Shown piece by piece: positions 22,380-34,017 of a stretch of 64,000 nucleotides of DNA. Below the pieces are notes generated by a model. It was not told where the DNA came from, did not search any database, and worked only from the letters and a program-made list of their open reading frames with translations. Within the stretch, counting starts at the first letter, position 1, and each line of letters begins with the position of its first letter. This DNA comes from Monoplex corrugatus (Eukaryota; Mollusca; Gastropoda; Littorinimorpha; Ranellidae). The stretch covers positions 27,116,891-27,180,890 of the forward strand of contig CM060314.1 in the NCBI GenBank assembly GCA_030674185.1, written 5' to 3'. Position numbers and translations under genes: made by a program.

Positions 22380-23877
22380 CATCACTTTTAACTTCCTATT
22401 GTAACAAGTAGAGTTAATTCTATCTTTGCAGGGATGTTTCAATATTTTTGCCGAACAAGTTCTTTTCTTACTTCATCCAAAACAGAACACCCTTGACCTG
22501 CATCTTCTTTGGCACAATCACACAATTTACACATCAAAGCATATTCACTAGACTCTGGATATCTCTTTGAATGTACAGCAGTTCTGTGCATAACACCTGA
22601 ATTTTCTAGACCTTGTTTCTGAATTCATTCATTTTCACTGAACATATAGGCCTCAATATAGTTTGAAATTTAAACATTTTGTGAAGGGCGAATCTGTCAT
22701 TTGTTTGAACATAAGTCATTCCAGCAATATATCGCACTGTTCCATGCTCCTAATGAAAGCAATATTTTCAACGCTTTGATTTTCCAAGACAAAAGCAAAT
22801 CGATACTGACACACGCATATACAAACATTTATGCCCAAGAATGTTTATCCCTCCGATCTAAATCATACAAGACTGTTTAAATTTATCCATATCGTTTAAC
22901 TTTAGCCAATATCTCACGCAAATTACAAATAACTTTATGTACAATGGAAGTCTTCCGTATTCGCTATAAACGAGAGAACCAGTTAACACCAAGGAATCTC
23001 TTCCTACCCAAGAAATGTATTTTTTTTCTACTGCAATGCTTTTCCGAGTCTCATGTGTGCTTTCCATATTGCACTCTTCGCTGCACTTGTGACTCAAATA
23101 GCTTTGCGAAGATTTCAACAGAATCACTTGCAAGATATTTATGACACTTACAGCAGCTTTCTTTGGTCATGAAACTAGATCATGACATGTAAAGCTAAAT
23201 CTTCCTTTTGTTGTAAATTAAATTCGAAAGTATTTATATTCGTTGATCACATGCATTCTACAGTTCCCATAATACCTACCATCTTTCAAGAAATGCTAAG
23301 AACCCTCGCTTTCCAGAAACAATATTACTTATCACATGTTTACCTTCAGTCGGAGTCTGTAAAGGTTGTTTAGTTGAGTCTGGAATCCTATAACAGTTTC
23401 AGACAGCAAAACAAAATCATTTGCAAACAACATACATATCTCCATCCAGTCTACAGACAAATCTGTGATGTATCTACTGTTATGAAATATTTCTAGAAAT
23501 TATTGAAGAAAAGAAAGAGCAACACAGGACTGCATACACAACCTTATCTTACCCACTGAGTACAAGGAATATTACCACTCAATATACTCCATATCTAACA
23601 CTAGCTTTAACTATTTTATATACTCCAAACACTGCAAATGTATTCAAATTCGATCCCTCTGTTTACAAAGACGGGCCATAACAAATTTCTTGTAAATGAA
23701 TCGAAAGCCTTCTCAAAGTCAACGAAAGCTACATACAGAAACGTGCGTATAACGTCCTTTACGGTTCCCGTTACATACACCATTTAACATGTACAGATTT
23801 AGACCATCGCACACGTTTAACAGAGCTTTGCCATAGGAATTGAACGGTAGATTTTCAGACCATGTTTTCAGACCACT
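22380..23877 (-). pseudogene. Non-LTR retrotransposon with endonuclease end joined to mid-RT, heavily decayed
   Basis: On the minus strand, from 23877 down: FNSYGKALLNVCDGLNLY, MLNGVCNGNRKGRYTHVSV is the end of an AP-type endonuclease. Almost directly afterwards comes AFVDFEKAFDSFTRNLLW, the first RT catalytic block, so the inter-domain region and RT N-terminus are missing. Further on EICMLFANDFVLLSETV is the active-site box with FADD changed to FAND, followed by the GFQTQLNNLYR segment. At 23000-22860 VYSEYGRLPLYIKL and VRYWLKLNDMDKF match the C-terminal region, and near 22560-22490 LMCKLCDCAKEDAGQG is the zinc-knuckle-like region. Several frameshifts and stops. Clade not assigned. Confidence 0.75.
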
Positions 23878-23878
23878 G

Positions 23879-23879
<1 letters not shown>

Positions 23880-23961
<82 letters not shown>

Positions 23962-24102
23962 AAGAGAGACAGACAGACAGACAGAGCGGCGGGGGAGAAA
24001 AGAAGAGAGAGAATTAAAGAAATGCATTTTACATTTCAAGGGTAGTGATATAATAAGAAGCAGATCAATGTTTTTTGTATCTATCTCTTGCCTGGGAAGA
24101 AG

Positions 24103-24149
<47 letters not shown>

Positions 24150-24276
24150 AAGAGAGGGAAATAAATACATTTTACGTTTCAAGGGTAGTGATATAATAAG
24201 AAGCAGATTAATGCTTTTTTTCTATCTACCACTTGCCTGGGGAGAAGGGGGAAAAGAGACAGAGAGAGGGAGGGAC

Positions 24277-24311
<35 letters not shown>

Positions 24312-24450
24312 GAGGAAGGGGGTGAGAGAGGGGGAGAAAAGAAGAAAGAGAAATAAAGAAAAACATTTCATATTTCAAGGGTAGTGATATACAGGCAATA
24401 AGAAGCAGATTATGCTTTTTGTATCTACATATTGCCTGGAGAGGAGGATG

Positions 24451-24531
<81 letters not shown>

Positions 24532-24535
24532 ATGG
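23880..24535. repeat. (GA)n arrays interleaved with three copies of a ~90-bp core
   Basis: The core carrying TTTCAAGGGTAGTGATAT and AATAAGAAGCAGAT, with TTGCCTGG near its end, occurs at about 24015-24104, 24160-24250 and 24350-24455. Each copy is followed by a GA or GGGA array of different length. The whole is a tandem amplification of core plus microsatellite. Confidence 0.9.
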
Positions 24536-24556
24536 CAATATATATATATATATATG

Positions 24557-26430
24557 TTAAACGTCTTTTGCGAAGAAATCTATCAAGGATTCTGCTATCA
24601 AAACCAGTGAATTAGACCCCCTCCCGGCTTCTGTTTTGACACAATGTTTGGATACTCTACTCCCATTCTTTACATCTGTCATCAATCATTCACTGGTGTC
24701 AGGCATCTTCCCAAGCTCATTCAAATCAGCTATTGTCAAACCTCTCCTAAAGAAACCTTCTCTTGATCCAGATATTCTCAAAAACTACCGGCCTGTCTCC
24801 AATCTCCCCTTTCTTTCCAAGGTAACTGAAAAAATTATTTTACACCAACTTCTAGAACATCTTGAATCAAACCATTTATTATATCCCAATCAGTCAGCAT
24901 ATAGATCAGGACATAGCACTGAAACTGCTTTATTGAAAATTGTGAACGATCTTCTGACATCCCTTGATGATGGTGACATTTCTCTTCTCTCTCTCTTAGA
25001 TTTGTCTGCTGCCTTCGACACTATAGACCATGAGATACTGCTTTGGCGCCTCCACAACTGCTACGGAATTTCTGGCTCCGCTCTCTCCTGGTTTCAGTCA
25101 TATCTCTCTGACCGCACACAGACTGTATCTGTAAATGGCTTGCCCTCACCTCCCTCAGCCCTCAGATATGGCGTTCCTCAAGGATCCGTCCTGGGTCCAG
25201 TTCTCTTTGTTTTGTACACGCAGCCTCTCGCAAATATTATTCTCCGCCATTCTGTATCACATCATAGCTTCTCAGATGACAATCAAATTTACAATTCTGG
25301 TCCCATCTCTAATGTAAACAACATCGTACAAACCACTAAAGCCTGCATTTCCGACGTGAAAGACTGGATGACTTGTAACAAATTACAACTAAACCAAGAC
25401 AAAACTGAAATGATTTTCATTACTCCTAAAAAACTTCTCAACTGTGACTTAATTCCATCTTCCATATCACTGAATGGGACAGACATCACCCTCTCCCAAA
25501 AAGTTAAGAATCTAGGTGTCACCATCGACAACACTCTTAACTTTCAGCAGCATGTCTCAAACATCTGTCGTGTCTGTTACCTTGAACTTCGTAGAATAGG
25601 TTCCATCCGTCATCTCCTTACTCTCGAAGCTACTAAAATATTAGTTTGTGCTTTCGTTCTTTCTCGTCTTGACTATTGTAATTCCCTTCTGTCTGGTTCC
25701 CCAAAACAGCTCCTTGACAAACTTCAGAAAGTACAGAACCATGCCGCTCGGCTAGTATTTCGGTCTTCCAAATTTCAGCATGTCTCTCCTCTTCTCCAAG
25801 ACTTGCATTGGTTACCTGTGTTGAAAAGGATCCAACATAAAATTGCTGTTCAGTGCTTCAGATACTTCGACAATTCTATTCCCTCTTACCTGTCTGAATA
25901 TCTTCAACTATACGTTCCATCTCGTCATCTTCGTACCTCAGCCGATACCCGCTTATTTCGAATCCCAACTTTTCGAACAAAATCATATGGTGAGCGATCC
26001 TTTTCTTTTCAAGCCCCTTCCTCATGGAATTCACTTCCCTACCCGCTGAGGCACAAAACAAGTCTTCAGTCATTTAAATCTGGCTTGAAAACGCATCTCT
26101 TTCCTCTCTGAAATTTATTAACCTAAAAGAGCTATGCTGTCTGCGCGCTAGCGTGCTTCTGTGTATGTTATTGCTGTGCGCCTATAGATATGTCTCGGGG
26201 TGGGAGGAGGATATGTGTGTGTGTGCCAGAGAGTAGGTACTAATATTTGATATTATTAACGGTGTGTATGTGCTTGTGGGATGGAGTGACAGAGGTCCGC
26301 CATGTATGATGAAAATTATATTAGGCCTATGTTTCTATGTTCGATGTAATGTGTATTGTACAGTTTGTAAGCGCTTAGGGCTTTCCAGAAAGATTAGGCG
26401 CTCTAAATGCCCTTAATAATAATAATATCT
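24557..26430 (+). CDS. L2/CR1-like LINE reverse transcriptase, 5'-truncated, with altered active-site flanks
   Basis: An open frame runs from about 24560 to the stop at 26109-26111; the region upstream of 24636 reads IKTSELDPLPASVLTQ in frame. RT motifs in order: LKNYRPVSNLPFLSKVTEKI, QSAYRSGHSTETALL, LLDLSAAFDTIDHEILL, GVPQGSVLGPVLFVLY, HHSFSDDNQIYN, LNQDKTEMIF, VKNLGVTIDNTLNF, SRLDYCNSLLSGSPK, DLHWLPVLKRIQHKI, WNSLPYPLRHKTSLQSFKSG. The Asp pair is kept but the usual FADDTQ is FSDDNQ. The 3' region includes GTAAGCGCTTAGGGC and ends at about 26416 in (AAT)n, the L2-type tail. It is another family than the minus-strand LINE at 19272-20935. No endonuclease is left. Confidence 0.93.
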
Positions 26431-26440
26431 ATCTATATAT

Positions 26441-26505
<65 letters not shown>
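26431..26505. repeat. (TA)n microsatellite following a LINE tail
   Basis: Nearly pure TA directly after ATCTATCTA and the LINE AAT tail. Confidence 0.96.
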
Positions 26506-27225
26506 CCACCTTTCATTAAAATTCCATTATATTATATTTTGTATTACAAGTGTTAGGAAAGGCTATGCATACAGCCGCTAATCTACTCAGTTTTCAGCGG
26601 GCAATCGGCCACAGAAGACAAAACAAACAAGGGAGACAATTTTCTTCTGCCTAAATAAACGGACCCTAAGGCTAGTGACGTTTTGCGCCATCAAAAATCC
26701 AACAGTAATGCGTTGACTTTTTCCTTTGCCTCCATGCCCACCAATTTCCATGTAATACAATTATCATCTCGTATTAATACAAAATGCTTACAAAACACAA
26801 ATGGTTATTTTAGCAACATGTGAGTGACAGGCATCCTTGTGCATGGAGAGTTGGAAAAGTTTGAGTACTGTGAGACCTATCGGAATATTAGTGCTCGTGA
26901 GTTTAAAAAGTCTGATCAATGTTAGACACAGAGGTATGTTGAATGTACACCAATTTTGGACTGTTTTTCGTATGGGTTATCTGCTAAGCCAGAACTTACA
27001 AGTGTAGAGAGAGGTTTTATTTTGTTTTTATTAAGGGCATGCAAGCATGCAAATTTCCTTTGCCTTTTGGACAGTATGATCTTTATGTATATTTTTTCAT
27101 AACCCCTTCGCTCAAAACATCATCTTTCTCATATTCATGAAAATGTTTTAGACATAATGTGTATATTATTATAAATGTAGTTTGGGCGTGCTTGTTTCAG
27201 CCTCTCCACGCTTCTTTTGTTTATA
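26506..27225. other. No gene recognised
   Basis: AT-rich, no domain-bearing frame or splice-flanked exon that I can support. Confidence 0.4.
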
Positions 27226-27226
27226 G

Positions 27227-27300
<74 letters not shown>

Positions 27301-27485
27301 TGTGCGTGCGTGCGTGCATGTGTATGTGTGTGCCTAAGTGTGTCCTTCTGTCAAGTATATATATATATGTGTGTGCATGTGTCTGTGTCTCTGAGAGAGA
27401 GAGAGAAAGAGAGAGAGAGAGAAAGAAAGAGAGAGAGAAAGAGAAAGAAAGAAAGAAAGAGAGAGAGACTCAAAGAGAAAGAATG
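27226..27485. repeat. (GT)n then GA/AAAG-rich microsatellites
   Basis: GT run of about 37 units at 27226-27299; GA/GAAA repeats at 27393-27480. Confidence 0.95.
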
Positions 27486-27664
27486 TTGCAATGAAGTTAT
27501 GGGAAGGAGATAAGAGAGGGGAAAGGGAGTAGAGATGAAAAGATGAGGTAGAAAGAGAAGAAGACGAAGAAGAAAGAGTGAGAAGAGACAGAAAGGAAGC
27601 GGGGGTGGGTGGGGTTAGGCAAGTTATCCTCTTGCACAGTCCAGCTGAAGCTTAAAGAAAACTG

Positions 27665-30600
27665 CTGCTCAACAAAAAGGGAGAAAACTCATTTACACCC
27701 CACAAAAACAAACACAACCCAATTCATTCTCCAACAAAAACAAACAGAACCCAGCTCATTCTCCCACATAAACAAACAAAACCCAGTTTACTCTCCCATG
27801 TAAACAAACAAACCCCAGTTCACTCTACCATGGAAACAAAAAACAAAAAAACACACCAATTTACTCTCCCACACAAACAAAACCCAATTTACTCTCCCAC
27901 ATAAAGAAACAAAACCCAGTTTATTCTCCCATGTAAACAACCAAACCCCAGTTCACTCTCCCACATAAACAAACAAAACCCAGTTTACTCTCCCATACAA
28001 ACAAACAAACCCCAGTTTACTCTACCATAGAAAGTAACCCCAGTTCACTCTACCATAGAAACAAACAAAACCTAGTTTACTCTACCATAGAAACAAAGAA
28101 ACCCAATTTACTCTCCCATGTAAACAAACAAACCCCAGTTCACTTTCCTATATAAACAAACAAAACTCAGTTTACTCTTCCATATAAACAAATAAACCCC
28201 AATTTACTCTCCCATATAAACAAACAAAACCCAGTTCACTCGACCGTAGAAACAAACAAAATCGAGTTCACTCTCCACATAAACAAACAAAAACCCAGTT
28301 CACTCTCCCACATAAACAAACCCCAGTTCACTCTACCATAGAAACAAACAAAACCCAGTTAACTCTACCATAGAAACAAAGAAAACCCCGTTGACTCTCC
28401 CATATAAACAAACAAACCCCAGTTCACTCTACCATGGAAACAAACAAAACCCAGTTTACTCTCCCACAGAAACAAACAAAATCCAGTTTACTCTCCACAA
28501 AAACAAACAAAACCCAGTTCAATCGCCCATAAAACCAAACGAAACATGGTTCAATCTCCCAGAAAAGCAAAATAAAATAAAAACGTTCACTCTCTCACAT
28601 AAACAAACAAAACCCAGTTTACTCTCCCGCATAAAAAAACCCAGTTTACTCTCCCACATAAACTAATCCAGTTCACTCTCCCACATAAGTAAATACAACC
28701 CAGTTCGCTCTCACACATAACCAAAACCCAGTTTACTCTCCCACATAAACAAAACCCAGTTTACCCTCCCACATAAACAAATAAAACCCAGTTCGCTCTC
28801 CCACATAAACAAACAAACCCCAGTTAACTCTACCATAGAAACAAACAAAACCCAGTTCACTCTACCATAGAAACAAACAAAACCTAGTTTACTCTACCAT
28901 AGAAAAAAACAAAACCAATTTACTCTCCCATGTAAACAAACAAACCCCAGTTCACTTTCCTATACAAACAAACAAAACCCAGTTTACTCTTCCATATAAA
29001 CAAACAAATCCCAATTCACTCTACCATAGAAACAAACAAAACCCAGTTTACTCTCCATATAAACAAATAAAACCCAGTTCACTCGACCGTAGAAACAAAC
29101 AAAATCCAGTTCACTCTCCGCATAAACAAACAAAACCCAGTTTACTCTGCCACATAAACAAACCCCAGTTCACTCTGCCACATAAACAAACCCCAGTTCA
29201 CTCTACCATAGAAACAAACAAAACCCAATTAACTCTACCATAGAAACAAAGAAAATCCCGTTGACTCTCATAAAAACCCCAGTTTACTCTCCCACATAAA
29301 CTAATCCAGTTCACTCTACCACATAAGTAAATAAAACCCAGTTCGCTCTCCCACATAACCAAAACCCAGTTTACTCTTCCACATAAACAAAACCCAGTTT
29401 ACCCTCCCACATAAACAAATAAAACCCAGTTCGATCTCCCACATAAACAAACAAACCCCAGTTAACTCTACCATAGAAACAAACAAAACCCAGTTCACTC
29501 TACCATAGAAACAAACAACCCAGTTTACTCTCCCACAGAAACAAACAAAATCCAGTTTACCCTCCACAAAAACAAACAAAACCCAGTTCAATCGCCCATA
29601 AAACCAAACGAAACATGGTTCAATCTCCCAGAAAAGCAAAATAAAATAAAAACGTTCACTCTCTCACATAAACGAACAAAACCCAGTTTACTCTCCCGCA
29701 TAAAAAACCCAGTTTACTCTCCCACATAAAACTAATCCAGTTCACTCTCCCACATAAGTAAATAAAACCCAGTTCGCTCTCCCACATAACCAAAACCCAG
29801 TTTACTCTCCCACATAAACAAAACCCAGTATACCCTCCCACATAAACAAATAAAACCCAGTTCACTCTCCCACATAAACAAACAAACAAACCCCAGTTAA
29901 CTCTACCATAGAAACAAACAAAACCCAGTTCACTCTACCATAGAAACAAACAAAACCCAGTTTACTCTCCCACAGAAACAAACAAAACCCAGTTTACTCT
30001 CCACAAAAACAAACAAAACCCAGTTCAATCGCCCATAAAACCAAACGAAACATGGTTCAATCTCCCAGAAAAGCAAAAAAAAAAAAAAAAAGTTCACTCT
30101 CACATAAACGAACAAAACCCAGTTTACTCTCCCGCAAAAAACCCCCCCAGTTTACTCTCTCACATAAACAAATCCAGTTCACTCTCCCACATAAATAAAT
30201 AAAACCCAGTTCGCTCTCCCACATAACCAAAACCCAGTTTACTCCCCACATAAACAAAACCCAATTTACCCTCCCACATAAACAAATAAAACCTAGTTCG
30301 CTATCCCACATAAACAAAATCCAGTTCACTCTCCCCCAAAAACAAACAAAACCCACTTCGCTCTCCCACATAAACAAAACCCAGGCCGCTCTCCAACATA
30401 AACAAACAAAACCCAGTTCACTCTCTCACAAAACCAAACAACAAACCAAACCCACTTCACTTTCCCGCATAAACAAACCAAATCCAGTTCACTCTCCGAC
30501 ATAAACAAAACCCAGTTCACTCTCCGACATAAACAAACAAAACCCAGTTCACTCTCCCACATAAACAAACCAAAAAAAACCCGGTTCACTCTCCCACACA

Positions 30601-30830
30601 AGCAAACCAAACTCAGTTTACTCTCCCACATAAACAAACCAAAAAATCCAGTTCATTCTCCCACATAATAAACCAAACTCAGTTCACTCTCCCACAGAAA
30701 CAAACCGAAAAACCAGTTCATTCTCCCACATAAATAAACCAAATCCAGTTCACTCTCCCACGAAAGAAAACAAAACCTCGTTTACTCTCCCTAAAAACAA
30801 ATCCTATTTCACTCTCCAACAAAACCAAAC
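27665..30830. repeat. 3.1-kb minisatellite array of ~32-bp units with higher-order repeats
   Basis: Units contain CCCAGTT(T/C)ACTCTCCC and a (ACATAAACAAACAAA) half, with length varying from about 23 to 38 bases through A-run and CAAA-unit changes. Roughly 100 units by length. Variant units recur in blocks: GAAACATGGTTCAATCTCCC appears at 28541, 29610 and 30047, and CCTAGTTTAC at 28071 and 28883. That shows multi-unit duplications of about 437, 812 and 1069 bases. Minus-strand frames rich in GRVNWVLF are repeat artefacts that shift frame every few units. Confidence 0.97.
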
Positions 30831-30849
30831 GCCCAAAAGAGAAAAACTT

Positions 30850-31009
30850 CACTCCAAAATCAATACCAACACCAACCACCACCACAACAACAACACACGC
30901 ACAAAAACACAATTTGTTAAAACTTCTACATCAAGATTCTACCAATCACGTCATCAGCCTAAGACACACTGTATTTTGATGCCCCATCTAATATAACTGG
31001 ACACTGATG
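30850..31009. other. Transition from the minisatellite to the composite-unit array
   Basis: CAACACCAACCACCACCACAAC-like trinucleotide-rich stretch at 30866-30896, then non-repetitive sequence. Confidence 0.5.
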
Positions 31010-31331
31010 CAGGACTGACATGATCATCGTATCCTCCTCACGCTCCAGAGTTGTCACAGCAACTGAAGCCTACACCAATGTTTTCCCTTCCCTAACCCCC
31101 ATGGTCTTCCTGTCTTCTTTGACATCCATTTGGCAATGCTGTTTCTTCAGTGTTCTGGGCAAAAGGCGTGTTGCAGGACTTATTCCTGTCTGCTCAGTTT
31201 AAGGATGGAGACTTGTACACTGGGATAGATAAGTGTGTGTATGCGCGCGCGCGCGTGTGTGTGTATGCAGTTCTGCTTGGGAAAGAAAGGGGAATACAAA
31301 ATAGTAGTGGGGAAAAGAAAAGTGGGGGGGG

Positions 31332-31409
<78 letters not shown>

Positions 31410-31977
31410 GAAAGGGGAGAGAAACACAGATGTAGAAACAGATTTAAAAAAAACACGTGCATTTGCCTTTCAACCCACCCATACTGTCAAGCTATTTTAT
31501 TTGAAAAAGGTAACAACCCCATTATCCTACAAAATGTACAATGTAAAAAAACGCGTTCTCATATACACGCACGCACGCACGCACACACACACTTTCTCAT
31601 GTGCAAATAAAACATCAACACCAACTCCAAATTAAATTCCAACAAGCAAAACAGGACGTATATAAATACATTTCTGTGCAAATGAATAGGTGCCCCAGCT
31701 GACACAGTTGAGCACTGATTACATTACTGACATGATCATGGTATTCTCCTTACACTCAGGGGTTGTCACAGCTACTAACGCCTTCACCGCTATTTCTCTT
31801 CCTTGAGGACTTCCCGTCTGCTTTGACATCTATTTGGCAAAGCTGTCTTCTTTGTGTTCTGGGCAACAGGCGTGTGAAACAACTTCTTCCTGTCTATTGG
31901 GCAAGGGTTAGGATTAGGGTCAGTTTAGGGTTGAGGTTTGAATACCGCGAAATTAAATACTGTTTGTGTGGATGGGT

Positions 31978-32021
<44 letters not shown>

Positions 32022-32931
32022 GTGCGCGCACGTGCGTGTGAGTGCACGTGGCGTGTGCGCACGTGTGTGTGTGTGCACGTGTGTGTGTGTGCACGCGTAT
32101 GAGTGTGTGTATTTGTGTGTGTTTTGTTGTTGTTGTTTGACAAAAAATGAAGGCGTGGAGGGGATAGTGGGAGAGGGAGAGGAGGGAGAGAGAGAGAGGA
32201 GGGGAGAGAGAGAGAGAGAGAGAGAGAGAGTGAGGAGAGAGAGAGAGAGAGAGGGGTGGGGAGAGGGTAAGAGGAGAGAAATAGATATGCAAAGAAACGT
32301 AAGAAAGACTATTTTGTGCACTAACCTTTCAACCCACCCAAGCTGTTGTCAAGCTGTTGTGCTTGAATAAATTATCAACTCCCCTTCCCTACAAAACACA
32401 GACTAATTATATAAAACAAATCCTCACTCACACACACACACACACACACATCTATCTCTCTCTCTCATATACGCAAATAAAACTTTCAACCCAAACTTCA
32501 AATTAGATTCCAACAAGCAGTAAATACGTTTCTGTACAAATGACTGGGTGTCCCAGCTGACCACTGACACAGAAATGACATGATCATCATATCCTCCTCA
32601 CACTCAAGGGTTGTCACACCAACTAATGCCTACACCGCTGTTTCTCTTCCCTCAACCCTTGTGGACTTACCATCTGCTTTGACATCCGTTTGGCAGTGCT
32701 GTCTTTTTCGCGTTCTGGGCAACAGGCGTGTGACACGACTTATTCCTGTCTGCAGTACGGTCGGTAGTGGACAGTGTGACAGCAGATAATATTTTCTGAA
32801 CCACTTGCTCTCTAGAAGTGATTAAGAATGTCAGTCATTGTGACGTGTATTGATTTGCAGAGGTGAGTGGTTTAAGTCTTTAGGTTAGGATTATGGTCAT
32901 TTTAAGGCTGATGTTTCTACACTGACAAATT

Positions 32932-33022
<91 letters not shown>

Positions 33023-33121
33023 TCCATGCACACATTAGAACGCTTCACTCAATATGTGTGTGCATGTGTACTTGTGTGAGTGCACGGATGAATATGTGAG
33101 TATGTGTGTGTGTGTGTGTGC

Positions 33122-33186
<65 letters not shown>

Positions 33187-33289
33187 GTGTATCCATGCGC
33201 ACGTTAGAACGCTTCAGTCCATATGTGTGTGCACGTGTACTTGTGTGAGTGCATGGATGAATATGTGTGCATGTGTGTGTGTGTCTGTA

Positions 33290-33343
<54 letters not shown>

Positions 33344-33900
33344 TGCTTGCGTGCGTGTGTGTGTATGTGTGCGCGTGTGTGTGTGCGCGTTTTAAAGTGG
33401 CAGGAAGAAGTGGAAAAAGGAACAGAGATCGAGACAAAAGAGAAGGGATAGTGTGCATCCACTCTCCAACCAACCCACACAGCTGAACTGTGGCTACAAG
33501 AAAATAATTGCTGTTTTGCGTGAAATGGAGAACATCTCGTCCTCTCGTTCCACCGAACACACAAGCAATAAAAGAAAGAAAAACAAGCTAAACAAACCCC
33601 CCCCCCCCCCAACTTTCCACATTTATAACCCATCAACCAAGTTAGCAGACAATAAAGTTCCGTATCGGGGCAAAACTCCACATGATTGACATGGCCATCG
33701 TATCATCATCACGCTTCACAACATTTCAAGTCACTGAAGCATGTTTTACCTCTGTGCACCGCAATTGCCTTCCTGACTTTTTTTCTGTGTTATCTATTAT
33801 GGCATGCCACCGTCTCATTCGTTTCCAGGCAACAAGTGCGTGACAAGACTTTCTCTTTTCGGACTTGCAGGGAAGTTAGCTGCGGCTAATCCCAGGAATG
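31010..33900. repeat. Four tandem diverged copies of a ~0.7-1.1 kb composite unit
   Basis: Copies begin near 31016, 31729, 32576 and 33687 with (C/T)GACATGATCAT(C/G)(G/A)TAT or its diverged form. Each continues with a GTTGTCACA(G/C)C block, a CTTTGACATC(C/T) and TTTGGCA block, and GTTCTGGGCAA followed by AGGCGTGT. The first three carry a GT array and a GA or GT array, then TTTCAACCCACCCA and, before the next copy, ATTTCTGT followed by CAAATGA or similar. The fourth is partial. The embedded arrays are GT/GC 31232-31265, GA 31330-31412, GT 31979-32018, GA 32180-32262, GT 32934-33021, 33104-33186 and 33294-33342. No frame is conserved across copies. Confidence 0.88.
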
Positions 33901-34017
33901 CCCAGGCACACGACGTGACAGAAATATCGGTCAGTTTGCTGTGTATTTTGTCTGCATTCGACTGGTTCTGCCTCAGATGTGAATATAAGCCTACAGATTG
34001 TTCAGCTTGTTTGGCGA
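33901..34017. other. Spacer between the composite unit and the 68-bp array
   Basis: Non-repetitive; nothing recognised. Confidence 0.4.

Noticed and set aside
24636..24638. TTG as the true start of the plus-strand LINE frame
   Set aside because: The homologous frame continues upstream to about 24560; the apparent start is an artefact of allowing alternative start codons.
27217..27513. Long frames of repeated Val-Cys, Thr-His, Ser-Leu or Arg-Glu residues here and at many other loci
   Set aside because: They are translations of GT, CA, CT and GA microsatellites in all frames, with no flanking coding signal.
27665..30830. CRISPR-like regular repeats
   Set aside because: Units are contiguous tandem copies without unique spacers of constant length, and the genome context is eukaryotic.
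29316..30912. Minus-strand frames rich in GRVNWVLF as a repeat-protein gene
   Set aside because: Units of about 32 bp shift frame continually; the frames end within a few units.
31908..31945. Telomere-like GGGTTAGGATTAGGG string
   Set aside because: Only two imperfect units; too short to call interstitial telomeric repeat.
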